Positions 45,321-54,716 of a stretch of 54,716 bases of DNA are shown here, in pieces. The stretch is from positions 1 through 54,716 of the forward strand of contig BBZU01000018.1 of the NCBI GenBank assembly GCA_001304995.1. The letters run 5' to 3'. The DNA comes from Clostridia bacterium UC5.1-1D10 (lineage in GTDB: Bacteria > Bacillota > Clostridia > Lachnospirales > Anaerotignaceae). The notes under the pieces are model-generated. The model worked only from the letters and a program-made list of their open reading frames with translations, did not search any database and had not been told where the DNA came from. How positions within the stretch are numbered: position 1 is the stretch's first letter; every line of letters begins with the position of its first letter. The translations under genes were made by a program, and so were the position numbers.

Positions 45321-46067
45321 TTATTCCGCAAGGCTACTATCTCCCGTAGCATAGTCTATACGAACACCCGGCTGGACATTATAGACATATACGCAGAATG
45401 TAATACCTTCTCCCTGATCTTCTACAGAATATCCTTCCATCAGTACCCCATCTGCCACAAGGTTATTACCTGTATATATCGGTGTCACCCGATACATAAC
45501 ATGATTTCCCGTTTCCATCACATAATCAGCTACCATATTTTCAAATGGAAGCATACCATCTACATTAAGATAGCGTGTGCCTGTTATCAGATTTCGTTCA
45601 TTGGCATTTTCTCCAGTTAATTGATATCCAAGCAAATGACACCGATTATAGAGATACTTCCCATCTACACAGTCATACTTGACTGTATGCCATCCTGCTG
45701 GCTTTATTTGACCGATACTGCCACGTTCTTCAGTTGGCATAATATCTTGCCCTACTGACGCCAGAGCGACGCCACAACGCCCTAAATTATCCAAATCACT
45801 ATATTTCTCAAATGATGTTGCAGTCACTTCTGTGTCCTCAAAAAAAGGTACATTTCCATTGACTGCAATATATGGTTCTCCATTATATTCCGGGATATTT
45901 GATAGATCTATTGACCCCTGCTCTGCCGTATCCCCACTTGGTATCAATTCAATGACCTGGGATAACAAGTCCGAGCCACTACTTAAATCTGTCGTTTTTA
46001 CTTCGTAACCCAAAAATGCAGCAATCAGCAGTACAATAATAATGACAAACTTACGCAATTTCTTCAC
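45321..46067 (-). CDS. secreted DNA/RNA non-specific endonuclease
   Basis: A 248-residue exported or membrane-tethered nuclease. It has an N-terminal hydrophobic helix (LRKFVIIIVLLIAAFLGYEV), a linker, then a beta-beta-alpha-metal nuclease domain: GRCGVALASVGQDIMP, GWHTVKYDCVDGKYLYNRCH and LTGENANERNLITGTRYLNV. The catalytic His lies in the NRCHLLG motif (DRGH-type) and the metal-binding Asn in ERNLITG. Such enzymes degrade extracellular or incoming DNA; DNA-entry nucleases such as EndA belong to the same superfamily. I chose the GTG at 46067 with GAGAGGTG seven bases upstream. It may exclude competing DNA or supply nucleotides (inference). Confidence 0.85.
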   Translation of the reverse strand: MKKLRKFVIIIVLLIAAFLGYEVKTTDLSSGSDLLSQVIELIPSGDTAEQGSIDLSNIPEYNGEPYIAVNGNVPFFEDTEVTATSFEKYSDLDNLGRCGVALASVGQDIMPTEERGSIGQIKPAGWHTVKYDCVDGKYLYNRCHLLGYQLTGENANERNLITGTRYLNVDGMLPFENMVADYVMETGNHVMYRVTPIYTGNNLVADGVLMEGYSVEDQGEGITFCVYVYNVQPGVRIDYATGDSSLAE

Positions 46068-46191
46068 ATATAACACCTCTCGTTATTTATAACAAAAATA
46101 GTTTTTCAGGTTAAACACTAAAAACTATTCTTTTTGATTGTTTTTTCTTGTAAAACACAAAAAAATCGGGTAAGTACCCGACTTTTTCGCA

Positions 46192-47124
46192 TTATGATTC
46201 ACATTTTGCCCCTATGATATACCTTGTATCTTTCGCCTTGTCTTCAGCAACAACCACCAATATATTCCCAGTAAATTCTGCTACTATATAGTCTTGTAGC
46301 TCGTCAGCATTTTCGTTTTCTTCTTCGCTTTCCACCTGATCTGGATGGTATCCAGACTTCTGGACAAGGTAATGATACATATCTGTTTTACTCTTTTGCA
46401 TCAAGAGCATTTCCATTTCATCAGAATATCCCTCATAGTACGCAAATATTTCCCATTTTGCCTGTTCGGGTGTTGCGTGAAGTGTAATATAAGGATTGGC
46501 TGCAATATAACTGTTCTCGCCGTATAAGACAGGATCGCTCATCATGCAAAATACATTCATGTCCTTATCATACACTTTGATCACATCATTCACGCCACTG
46601 TCATATTGCAGCAACAAAAAATTTGATAAATTTTCCCCCTCGTTTATCTTCTGACTTAATATATACCCATCATCACTCTGTAAAATGGGAATTTGGGTCG
46701 TTTCTTTGCCTTGCCAAAAATATCCTACCTGTTTAGCAGACGAATCATTTATATACACACCAGACACTTTATCTATATCTGGGTAATTTTCTTCCGCATG
46801 ATCTCCTAATTGCATCGTTATTTCATCAGGAGTTTTGATAGATGCTTCTACCAACAATCTCTTTACCTTGGAAAACATGAATGAAACAGGGATAGCCAAT
46901 ATAAGCACCAGGCATAAGATAAAAACAACCCCTGTAAAAAATTTTACTTTCTCTCGATTCTTTCTATCTTCTCTTGGTTTTCCAGTTTTCATATTTTCGT
47001 ACTTCTCATCAATTTTCTCATCAACAAACTGGTCGATCTGATTTACCATCATTTTTGATGATCCAAATATTGTCGAAAAAAACTTCCCGACAGCATTTAC
47101 TATCCTATTTACTATTTTTTTCAT
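46192..47124 (-). CDS. membrane protein with degenerate sortase-B-like domain
   Basis: A 310-residue protein with a basic cytoplasmic N-terminus (about 70 residues), one membrane helix (FFTGVVFILCLVLILAIPVS) and an extracellular domain. The domain follows the sortase B layout: VSGVYINDSS, then IPILQSDDGYILSQKINEGE, YIAANPYITLHATPEQAKWE, IFAYYEGYSDEMEM and a final RYIIGAKC strand with Arg. But the YGHN-type catalytic His is missing (CMMSDPVLYGEN) and the TC motif is replaced by ILVVVAED. If the fold call is right, it is a non-catalytic sortase relative. AAAAGGAG precedes the ATG. Family call is by pattern only. Confidence 0.55.
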   Translation of the reverse strand: MKKIVNRIVNAVGKFFSTIFGSSKMMVNQIDQFVDEKIDEKYENMKTGKPREDRKNREKVKFFTGVVFILCLVLILAIPVSFMFSKVKRLLVEASIKTPDEITMQLGDHAEENYPDIDKVSGVYINDSSAKQVGYFWQGKETTQIPILQSDDGYILSQKINEGENLSNFLLLQYDSGVNDVIKVYDKDMNVFCMMSDPVLYGENSYIAANPYITLHATPEQAKWEIFAYYEGYSDEMEMLLMQKSKTDMYHYLVQKSGYHPDQVESEEENENADELQDYIVAEFTGNILVVVAEDKAKDTRYIIGAKCES

Positions 47125-47157
47125 TAAGATTCTCCTTTTTATATAGCTTAGGCGGTT

Positions 47158-47745
47158 TTATTTACAGCTTTTCATAAATAGACTGATTTTCCCTTCATTA
47201 ATTGTTCCAATTTTTTTGAAATCAGCACTTACCAGCACATCCTGTTGTATTTCCATGTCGCTAACAAATATATATGCCGGGCGAATGAAAAAACTATGCT
47301 GCAATATCTTTGGTATGATTTCCAACAGCTCTGCTTCTATTTGGCTACAACTCAATTCTGGATACTGGATAATGGCATCCTCATATACCGACAGTTCCGA
47401 TACATATACAGCCCAGCCGGACATCGGCATCATCGGCATATTTACGATGAAATTTTTTTTGGACGTATTTTTCATCTTTATGTAATTACAAACTGCAAGA
47501 AATGGCTTTTCGTTCTTATCTTTTTCTACCGCATTGGCATAATTCCAAAAAACATTTTCTTTCTGGCTCCCAATATTCCACACCTTACACTCAATATATC
47601 CGATCCAGTCACCATCGCTGTTCTTCGGACGTAATCCAATTACAATATCCCGAACAAATATGTTCTCTGGACGGTACTGCAATTTCTGATTATGCCGTTG
47701 AAACGTAAGTGTTCGATTGACTTCTACACTTAATTCATCTAGCAT
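47158..47745 (-). CDS. protein of unknown function
   Basis: A 195-residue soluble protein that I do not recognise. It has an N-terminal strand-rich part (MLDELSVEVNRTLTFQRHNQ, RPENIFVRDIVIGLRPKN), a central GYIECKVWNIGSQKENVFWN segment and a helical/beta C-terminus (SCSQIEAELLEIIPKILQH, AYIFVSDMEIQQDVLVSADF). Acidic residues before the IECK segment could suggest a nuclease-like core, but there is no clear motif. A strong AAGGAGGGG lies before the ATG at 47745, and the gene starts directly after the neighbour's stop, so the two are one operon. Confidence 0.55.
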   Translation of the reverse strand: MLDELSVEVNRTLTFQRHNQKLQYRPENIFVRDIVIGLRPKNSDGDWIGYIECKVWNIGSQKENVFWNYANAVEKDKNEKPFLAVCNYIKMKNTSKKNFIVNMPMMPMSGWAVYVSELSVYEDAIIQYPELSCSQIEAELLEIIPKILQHSFFIRPAYIFVSDMEIQQDVLVSADFKKIGTINEGKISLFMKSCK

Positions 47746-47746
47746 G

Positions 47747-48129
47747 TTACACCCCTCCTTTCTCTGATTTCTTGATCTCCTCGAGCATTTTGTGTTTGAC
47801 CCAGGTTGCAAAAGGCACATCACCTAGCACCTCAACAAATTCTTCCCAAAGCTCATTATCAACAGTCAGACTTTTTCTCTTTTGACGCTCCCTCCTTTCC
47901 TTTTCCCATTTATCCAGATTATTTTTATCACGTCCAACGGGACGGACAAATCCTTTCGCAGTAACTTGATATTCATTATTGACTGACACCAATGTTATTT
48001 TTTATTCTCCACAATTTTTGTGACCTGGTATCCTTCAGATTCTAGGTAGGCTGCCATTTCTTTCGCCGTCAATCTATCCTTGGACAACGGGATATATTTT
48101 CCAACATATTTTGATAAGTCTAAACTCAT
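47747..48129 (-). CDS. small basic protein with DNA-binding-like layout (frameshifted)
   Basis: A protein of about 127 residues after repair. The first part reads MSLDLSKYVGKYIPLSKDRL, then TAKEMAAYLESEGYQVTKIV, stopping at 47995. Adding one base to the T6 run at 47998-48003 joins VENKKITLVSVNNEYQVTAK to the second part, which holds RPVGRDKNNLDKWEKERRER and KSLTVDNELWEEFVEVLGDV, a ribbon-helix-helix-like segment. The last part (WVKHKMLEEIKK) is helical and basic. AGGAGGGG precedes the ATG at 48129. It could be an auto-regulator of this minus-strand operon (inference). Confidence 0.6.
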
Positions 48130-48500
48130 AAACAGCCCCTCCTGATTATAAACCGTATCGAACATCAAGTTCTACACACAACACATTATAACATATATTC
48201 CTTAAAATATAAAATCATCAGATATGATAATTATATTGACAGATTTATTTGTTGCTTTTATAATAAACTTATATCTTATATATTTTCCTAGAATAAGTCT
48301 GTCTTTTTTATCAAAGACAGACTTTTTTTATTTTTATTATGTATGAACACAAGTGAAGAAACGGTTATTACCACATGAAAAAGGCGAACACTATAAGTCC
48401 GCCTTTTTTTTGATGCAGAAAAGGAGGATTTAACAACAAAAGCTATTATGTATGAAAGTAAATTTGACACAGTATCTATGAAAATAAGGAGGATTTGAAA
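48130..48500 (+). promoter_or_regulatory. 371-base leader: consensus promoter and two terminators
   Basis: TTGACA (48236-48241) and TATAAT (48259-48264) are exactly 17 bases apart, a perfect sigma-A promoter on the plus strand. Only about 30 bases after the -10 a 12-bp stem (AAGTCTGTCTTT / AAAGACAGACTT) ends in a T run (48296-48330). A second hairpin (AAAAAGGCG / CGCCTTTTT, 48377-48411) follows before the gene at 48501. A strong promoter followed at once by two terminators suggests attenuation or a short RNA of about 55-60 bases. Confidence 0.75.
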
Positions 48501-49468
48501 ATGATTACAGAAAAAAATTGAACGACTTTATCGCAGAAGCAATGTCAGCTCATAATCAGGGCTATCATTATGGTGAAATATCCCTGGACATTAAAAACCA
48601 TCGTGAACGCTGCACAGATGCCATTAACAATGGATTTGTAACGCATTACAATGGTACTCGCTTGGATTGTTCCTTTATTCAGTCCATCATTCAGGAGTTT
48701 GGATATCAGACCGTATGCCGGATTTTCGCTTATTCCATTCAAGAACGATTATACGATAGACGTATCAGCCAGGATAACAAAGATTGGGCTTATAGCCAAT
48801 ACGTTTTCGTTGAGCGTCAATCTTCCGTTTCCTTACAGGCCCATAGCAGTCTAATTGATATTATGTGCAGCTACATAAGAGAGCTGGATAACGCAGAAAT
48901 CAAAGAGTTTGGAAATGATCTGGCAAGTATGGCAGCCAAATACGATCCATATTGTTTCTCGGCTTTTGCTGATATTCATAAATTTAACCAAGTTTATTGC
49001 TTAGACGATCTGCTGTTATTACGTCGCTATGCACCATTTTATGACTATCTTATGAATTTTATCTGGGATTTTCCTTTTCTCCTTCAGCCATTAAATAATG
49101 ACTACAGGGAACAGGTACAAGCCGCAGTAGATGAAGCAACCCTGTTATTAGAACGCCTAAAAAAACTTCCCAAAAAGTTCGGGTGCGTTCTGAAGATAAG
49201 CAGTGATTTCGACATGTACTACGACTATATCCAGATTTATAACATGAGCATTCAGCATGTTAAAAACATTTTTACTGATTTCCTAAAGCAAAACCAAGAG
49301 GAGGATATCACCCCAGAAGATATCAAGAGCTTGCTCGATCAAGCTAACTGCAAATTTGTGTACGTCGGAAGTTCAGAAATGAATTTCATCAAAGACTACC
49401 CTGCGGATTTGGAGTTTTGCTTTGATACCATGGATATTGTAGATCTGCGTAATCATCAGGAACAGTAA
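48501..49468 (+). CDS. DUF3849-like protein (frameshifted near the start)
   Basis: A soluble protein of about 322 residues. The N-terminal 110 residues resemble the DUF3849 pattern found on Firmicutes elements: ERCTDAINNGFVTHYNGTRL, IIQEFGYQTVCRIFAYSIQE and YDRRISQDNKDWAYSQYV. The rest is helical (EYREQVQAAVDEATLLLE-like) with no known motif. The strong ribosome site AAGGAGGATTTGAAA points to ATG 48501, but that frame stops after six codons; adding one A to the A7 run at 48511-48517 gives MITEKKLNDFIAEAMSAHNQ and the full frame. It is the first gene of the operon that leads to the methylase-helicase and may be an antirestriction or establishment factor (inference). Confidence 0.65.
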
Positions 49469-49489
49469 AATTGGGGGTGTAGATAACGT

Positions 49490-49822
49490 ATGAGCAGCTA
49501 TGAAAAAAAGAAAATTTATGAACAGATTGAAAAAATCGTGGAACAATCGACAGATCAGGAACAGATAGGACTTTATATTCAGGGTGACAACTATTATCTT
49601 GCAATCCAAGCCGTTGACGATGGCTATGATTACACACTATTTACCGAAAACTATATGGAAATAGATGGTGGTCAGTTGGATGAGCCAGATATGGAAATGG
49701 AACAGGCAATCTATATGGTTATTACTACCTATTGCCATCACATCACAAACCTGATAATGGATGATTATGACACAATCCTGGAAGAATCAGACAGTGTATT
49801 CCTACAGGAGATTGGAAAATGA
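49490..49822 (+). CDS. small acidic protein, LPD16-like
   Basis: A 110-residue acidic soluble protein. The YDYTLFTENYMEIDGGQLDE segment resembles a short domain seen inside large polyvalent proteins of mobile elements (LPD16-type), where a DGGQLD turn is typical. It starts MSSYEKKKIYEQIEKIVEQS and ends with an acidic helix. GGGGGTGTAG precedes the ATG. It lies 21 bases after the previous gene, and a terminator follows at 49870. Function unknown; it may serve with the giant methylase-helicase downstream. Confidence 0.6.
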   Translation: MSSYEKKKIYEQIEKIVEQSTDQEQIGLYIQGDNYYLAIQAVDDGYDYTLFTENYMEIDGGQLDEPDMEMEQAIYMVITTYCHHITNLIMDDYDTILEESDSVFLQEIGK

Positions 49823-49869
49823 GTTCAGAGAATTACAGACCGAAAATTGTAATTTTCTGAGATTGATAC

Positions 49870-49910
49870 GGAGGTTTTATATATGACAATATATAAGACC
49901 TCCTTTTTTT
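49870..49910 (+). terminator. terminator directly before the methylase-helicase gene
   Basis: A 15-bp stem (GGAGGTTTTATATAT with ATATATAAGACCTCC, one G-U pair) and a T7 run. The next gene's ribosome site AAGGAGGA begins at 49911 and its ATG is at 49928, so no promoter can fit. The 3' arm ends in CCTCC, which could also pair with the AGGAGG ribosome site. Confidence 0.9.
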
Positions 49911-49927
49911 AAGGAGGATTACAAAAT

Positions 49928-52900
49928 ATGAAAAAAATTTTGAAACAAAATAAGTACGTTACAAATAAAGGCTATTTGATAAGAACAATCACTGGAAGTG
50001 ACGATGGTGGTATCTTCTATTACATTGCTATTTATGGCAGTGATCCAAGCTGTATCATTGAACATTATAAGTACCGCAACCCTGCTCTGGCGAATCAGAA
50101 ATACAGAGAGTGCCAAGCAAAATACAGTAAGGCTAAAACATGGTCACCGAAGTCAGATCTGCAGAAAGCTGCATCGGCAACGGCTCTGGAGGAAAATAAA
50201 AAACAGAAATCCGTTGTCAAAGAAGATACACTTCCTTTTGTCAACGAAACTTTACGCAATGGGATTTTGTGTAATGATACCCATCTACATGAAAAAAGAG
50301 CAGATGTTGTAAAGTTTTATAAAGAGAATACTGATCCTGACGAACGTGCATCCCATTTGCAGTCTATCTATAATGATGACTTCACAGAATTCATTGTAAA
50401 TAAGCAGCGTGTTGGATATAAAAAACACGAAAAAGGTCTGCACATTTGGGAAGGTGCCTTTCTCTCTCGAATTGCTGAGAATTTTATTTCCTGGAACATC
50501 CTTCAGGCATATATCAGCAATCTGATCAAACGTAATATCTACGTTGGCTCTCAGCCGAGTATGGAAACACCCAAAAAAGAGAAGAAAGCTGCTCCTGTGC
50601 AGCAGATTTCGCTTTTTGATGCATCTAGTCCCAAAGAGCCTGAAAACACAGCACCTGTCAATATTTCCGATGATGTGCCTACTCAATGCTCCCTTGCAAC
50701 GTCCATTCCACAAGATCACCTTGAGGAAATCCTGCGTACTGGTGGAGGGCTACGCAATAGCAGAGAGCGTATCTATGCAAAATATCAGCAAGATCTGGCA
50801 CCTGAAGAAATGACAGAATTTTTGAAAAACGAATATGCGGAACTTGGAAAAGGCTTTACCTTTGGCAAATTCCAGAAAATCGCTGTATGGTTCAATGGCA
50901 ATGGTATGTATGCCAGCTATGGAGATTATACCGATTTGACCACTGCTTTTTTCCTTTCCTGGACTGATATTGAGAAGGAAATCAGAAAAATGGTCTATAA
51001 CGGTACTTATATGGCTGAAACAGAGGTAGAAACCATCAAGTCAATCGAACTTAACCGTATTGGTAACATGCTTGTGTCTTTTCTAAGAGAACTTGAAGAT
51101 AATTACTTCCAGACAGTTCTGCCGGATATCTATTCTCTCTCATTCCCAGATATGCTTTCTGCAATCACTGAGAAAAAGGATACATCTGACGGATTGGATG
51201 AAATTATTAGCATTGTAGAAACCATATCAACCAAACTGGAAAACAATGAACTGAAATTACGCTATAAACTGTACTACTCTCGCCTTCCTATCATCCAAAA
51301 AGAATTAGGTCTTTTGCGTAAAGAATGGAGAAAATTCCCTATCTGCAACGAAAAGGCTCTCACCGTTAAACAAGAAGATTTTATTACACAAAATGAAATC
51401 GACTATGTTTTATTGGACGGCGGTAATGTTGAGGGCAGTGCAAAACGCATCTATAACCATTTCCAAAAAGGCTTAAGTCAAAAAGAAAATATTGAATTTT
51501 TGAAAAATGAATACGGTTGGGGTGGTTCTTCCAGTGGTCTTCCTGGACGAAGCAATTCATGGAAATTTTACAGTTATAAGGGATTAGAATTGACAAAAAA
51601 TGATCTTCTGGAACCAGAAGTCAAACTTATGCTGCCTTATAACAAAATCGAAAAGAGATTTCGTGAGTTATTCAAAAATATCCGTCCAGAAAATCCAGAA
51701 AAAACTGAAAAACTGGATACTCAAGAAACCAATGATTCACACGAAGTAAGTGAGTCAGTAGAAGCTCCGGCAGAAGATTCGGCAAACAATTCCCCGGTCG
51801 TGGCTACAAACAAAACAAACCCTGTTAATTTCCATCAGACATATTCCATGGAAAGCCCAAACTTTTTGCCGAAAAGCAAATACCGCCAGAATATCGAAGC
51901 AATAAAGACTTTGCTGCGTATCGAAAATGAAGATCGATATGCTACACCTGAAGAACAAGATATTTTGGCAAAATATGTCGGATGGGGTGGATTGGCTGAC
52001 GTATTTGACGCCACAAAAACATCATGGTCATCAGAATACCAGGAATTAAAAGGACTGTTGTCCGAAACAGAATACGAAGAAGCAAAAGCAAGTGTATTGA
52101 ACGCACACTACACAAGCCCAATCATCATCAAATACATCTATAAAGCACTTGAGAAGTTTGGGTTCCGTACTGGCAACATCTTGGAGCCAGCTATGGGCAT
52201 TGGAAACTTCTTCTCTGTACTACCTGAATCCATGAAGGATAGCAAGCTGTATGGTGTTGAGATTGACAGTATCTCTGGTAGAATTGCTCGTCTGCTCTAC
52301 CCTTTGGCTAATATTCAGATTTGTGGCTTTGAAGAAACCTCATTCCCCAATAACTTCTTTGACGTTGCCATTGGCAATGTACCGTTTGGGGATTACAAAG
52401 TCAACGATCCAGACTACAATCGCCATAATTTCCTGATCCATGACTACTTCTTCGCCAAGACGTTGGATAAAGTTCGTCCCGGCGGCGTCATTGCCTTTAT
52501 TACATCAAAAGGTACAATGGATAAACGTAATGACGCATTTAGGAAGTATATTGGATCTAAAGCCAGATTGCTCGGTGCAGTCCGCCTACCTAACACCGCA
52601 TTTAAGGCGAACGCCAATACAGAAGTAACTGCAGATATCTTATTCCTGCAAAAACGTGACTTCCCATCATTAGTAACTCCTAGCTGGGCAAGTCTGTCAA
52701 ATACTTCCGATGGCATAGAAGTAAACAGTTATTTCGTTGAAAATCCGATTATGGTTCTGGGGCAATTACAAACTGTATCAGGGCCTTATGGCAGTCAGGT
52801 GACCTGTATGCCTGATCCAGAAACTTCTCTTTCTACTTTGCTATACAATGCAATCAATCGTATTGATGGCATCATTACAGAAATTGAACTGGATGAGGAC

Positions 52901-54716
52901 TTTGAAGATCAGAAAGAGGAATGTATCCCAGCAGACCCTAATGTAAAAGACTTCAGCTTTACACTGGTAAGAAATAGACACACAGGAAAAGATGATGTAT
53001 ATTTCCGTGAGGGTTCCAAAATGTATCCTCTGAAAACCTCGAAAACCGCCGAATTGCGTGTACGAGAAATGATGAAAATCAGGGATGTCGTATACAACTT
53101 GATTGATGCTCAAATGCTGGATAAACCAGAAGCAGTAATCGAACAGCTTCAAAAAGAATTAAATACCCTGTACGATAAATTCTCCAGCAACTATGGTTTG
53201 ATCACATCCCTTGGCAATCGACGTGCTTTCGAGAACGACAATAGCTATCCTGTACTGGCAGCACTGGAAATTCTGGATGATGACGGTAATTGTTCTAAAG
53301 CAGATATTTTCTACAGACGTACAATCAATCCACCAAAGGTTATAACTAGTGTAGATACCGCAATAGAAGCACTGGCTGTTTCCATGAATGAAAAATCCAG
53401 AGTTGACATGGAATATATGAAAAGTCTGACTGGTAAAACAGAGGAAGCCATTATGAAAGAGCTGATCGGTTTGGTTTTTGTAAACCCTATTACAAACAAC
53501 TTAGAACCAGCAGACGAATACCTTAGTGGCGATGTAGTTGATAAACTCCTCATTGCGAAAAAAATTTGCTGCAGAAAATACAAAATTCCGTTCTAACGTA
53601 GAAGCATTGGAGAAAGTGCAGCCTACAAAATTAACTGCATCTGAGATCGAAGTCAGACTGGGAGCTACTTGGATCGAACCAAAATATATTGATGATTTCA
53701 TGCGAGATGTCTGCAAAACATCTGCAACTTTGCTCGGAGATATTATTTTCACAACATACAATGAGTTCTCTGGCACCTGGAAAATCAACGGAAAAGACTC
53801 TGACATGGGAAATCCCGTAACAGAAAATACCTTTGGTACTTCTCGTCGGAACGGTTACTCCCTATTGGAAAGCTGCCTGAACTTGAAAGATGTGAAGATC
53901 TATGATGTTGTGACACAGGCTGATGGTACCGACAGGCGTGTAATCAACCCAAAAGAAACAATGCTGGCGAATACTAAACAAGAAGCCATTAGAGATGCCT
54001 TCAGGAACTGGATATTTTCCGATCCAAACCGCAGACAAGAGTTGTGCGACAAATATAACTCCTTGTTTAACACAAGACGTCCTCGTGTATTTGATGGCAG
54101 TCATTTACAATTCCATGGTATGGCAAAGGACATTGAATTACGTCCTCACCAGAAAAATGCCGTTGCTCGTATTCTTTATGGTAAGAATACCCTGCTGGCA
54201 CATTGTGTTGGTGCTGGAAAAACCTTTGAAATGGTAGCAGCAGCAATGGAATTAAAATACTTAGGACTTTGCAGTAAATCCATGTTTGTCGTTCCAAACC
54301 ATTTGACGGAACAATGGGCTTCTGAATTTGTCCGTTTGTACCCTGGGGCTAAAATTCTAGCTACCAGACAAAAAGATTTTGAGAAGAAGAACCGTCAGAG
54401 ATTTTGCTCAAGAATCGCTACGGGGGATTATGATGCTATCATCATTGGACATAGTCAATTTGAAAAAATTCCTATTTCTACTGAACGACAAGCTGAAATG
54501 ATCCAGCGTCAGATAACAGAATTGGAACTTTCTCTGCTGGATATGCAGAAGAACAAAGAATCTTACTTTTCTGTTAAGCAAATGGAAATGACAAAGAAAA
54601 AACTCCAAGAACACCTGAAGGAGCTGCATGAATCCTCTAAGAAAGACAAAATGATTACTTTTGAGCAATTAGGTGTCGATCAACTTTTTGTTGATGAAAG
54701 CCATAATTACAAAAAT
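49928..54716 (+). CDS. giant N6-adenine methylase/SNF2 helicase polyprotein, 3' partial (frameshifted)
   Basis: A very large protein of which about 1600 residues are visible; it runs off the window. Parts in order: an N-terminal small domain, two copies of an element-specific module (RERIYAKYQQDLAPEEMTEF, GKFQKIAVWF; then AKRIYNHFQKGLSQKENIEF, LKNEYGWGG), and an N6 DNA methylase domain with motif I ILEPAMGIGNFFSVLP, VEIDSISGRIA and a motif IV variant GNVPFGDYKV. Then comes a SNF2-type helicase domain: LRPHQKNAVARILYGKNT, Walker A AHCVGAGKTFEM, FVVPNHLTEQW and FVDESHNYKN. It resembles the DarB-like methylase-helicase proteins that protect incoming DNA from restriction. The frame breaks in the A7 run at 53558-53564; removing one A gives LLIAKKFAAENTKFRSNVEA. 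Confidence 0.85.

Noticed and set aside
1484-53564. Programmed ribosomal frameshifting or recoded stops as the cause of the split genes
   Set aside because: There is no consistent slippery heptamer with a downstream structure, the shifts go both ways, and structurally unrelated genes are affected. The common factor is only A/T homopolymers, so sequencing error is simpler. Kept open as a finding.

Overview
The window is a 54.7 kb stretch of A/T-rich DNA from a low-GC Gram-positive bacterium, most likely a gut Clostridia member (Lachnospiraceae or Oscillospiraceae-like). The reasons are strong AGGAGG-type ribosome sites, GTG/TTG starts, sigma-A promoters, a Gram-positive LexA box, S-layer, sortase and Cna_B surface proteins, and a Gram-positive type IV secretion (conjugation) gene set. 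It is the interior of a large conjugative element (integrative element or plasmid). No integrase, relaxase or replication initiator is visible, so the element type cannot be settled here. Both ends are inside genes.

Layout. 1-2.2 kb: a repeat-rich acidic protein and a CHC2/Toprim primase-like protein. 2.2-3.5 kb: degenerate DNA with a gene remnant. 3.5-8.7 kb: lipoprotein, small membrane proteins, a class D-like sortase and two secreted copper-amine-oxidase-N domain proteins, one with a CAP domain. 8.8-15.0 kb: a giant surface protein with about 16 Cna_B domains ending in LPKTGY with no membrane anchor. 15.1-32.8 kb: the transfer machine (VirB2-like pilin, VirB6/TrbL with a DG-repeat tail, lysozyme-NlpC/P60 hydrolase, three tandem paralogues of an unrecognised family, PrgI-like protein, VirB4 ATPase, several accessory proteins, VirD4/TraG coupling protein, an S1/OB-like protein). 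32.9-34.8 kb: an SLH-anchored surface protein. 34.8-39.5 kb: regulators, a UvrD/PcrA helicase on the minus strand and a broken fourth copy of the paralogue family. 39.9-43.1 kb: three secreted proteins including a papain-like hydrolase. 43.1-48.1 kb, minus strand: an SOS-box Y-family polymerase with YolD, a tiny holin-like toxin with a probable antisense RNA, a secreted DNA/RNA nuclease, a sortase-B-like protein lacking catalytic residues, and two small unknown genes. 48.2-54.7 kb: a consensus promoter leading to a DUF3849-like gene, a small gene and a huge N6-methylase/SNF2 helicase protein cut by the window end.

How it may work together: the VirB/VirD set moves DNA, the lysozyme-P60 enzyme opens the wall, and the sortase, Cna_B, CAP and SLH proteins probably build surface contacts with recipients. 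The methylase-helicase and primase suit establishment in a new host, and the polymerase, helicase and nuclease are DNA-handling cargo.

Two window-wide patterns deserve attention. First, eleven genes are each split by single-base indels, always in A or T runs of 5-8; restoring one base gives a continuous protein each time. This looks like homopolymer sequencing error, with slippage as a less likely alternative. Two other broken genes have lesions of a different kind and look truly decayed. Second, terminator-like hairpins repeatedly sit just upstream of start codons with no room for a new promoter, which suggests attenuation, antitermination or processed-mRNA protection within the operon.
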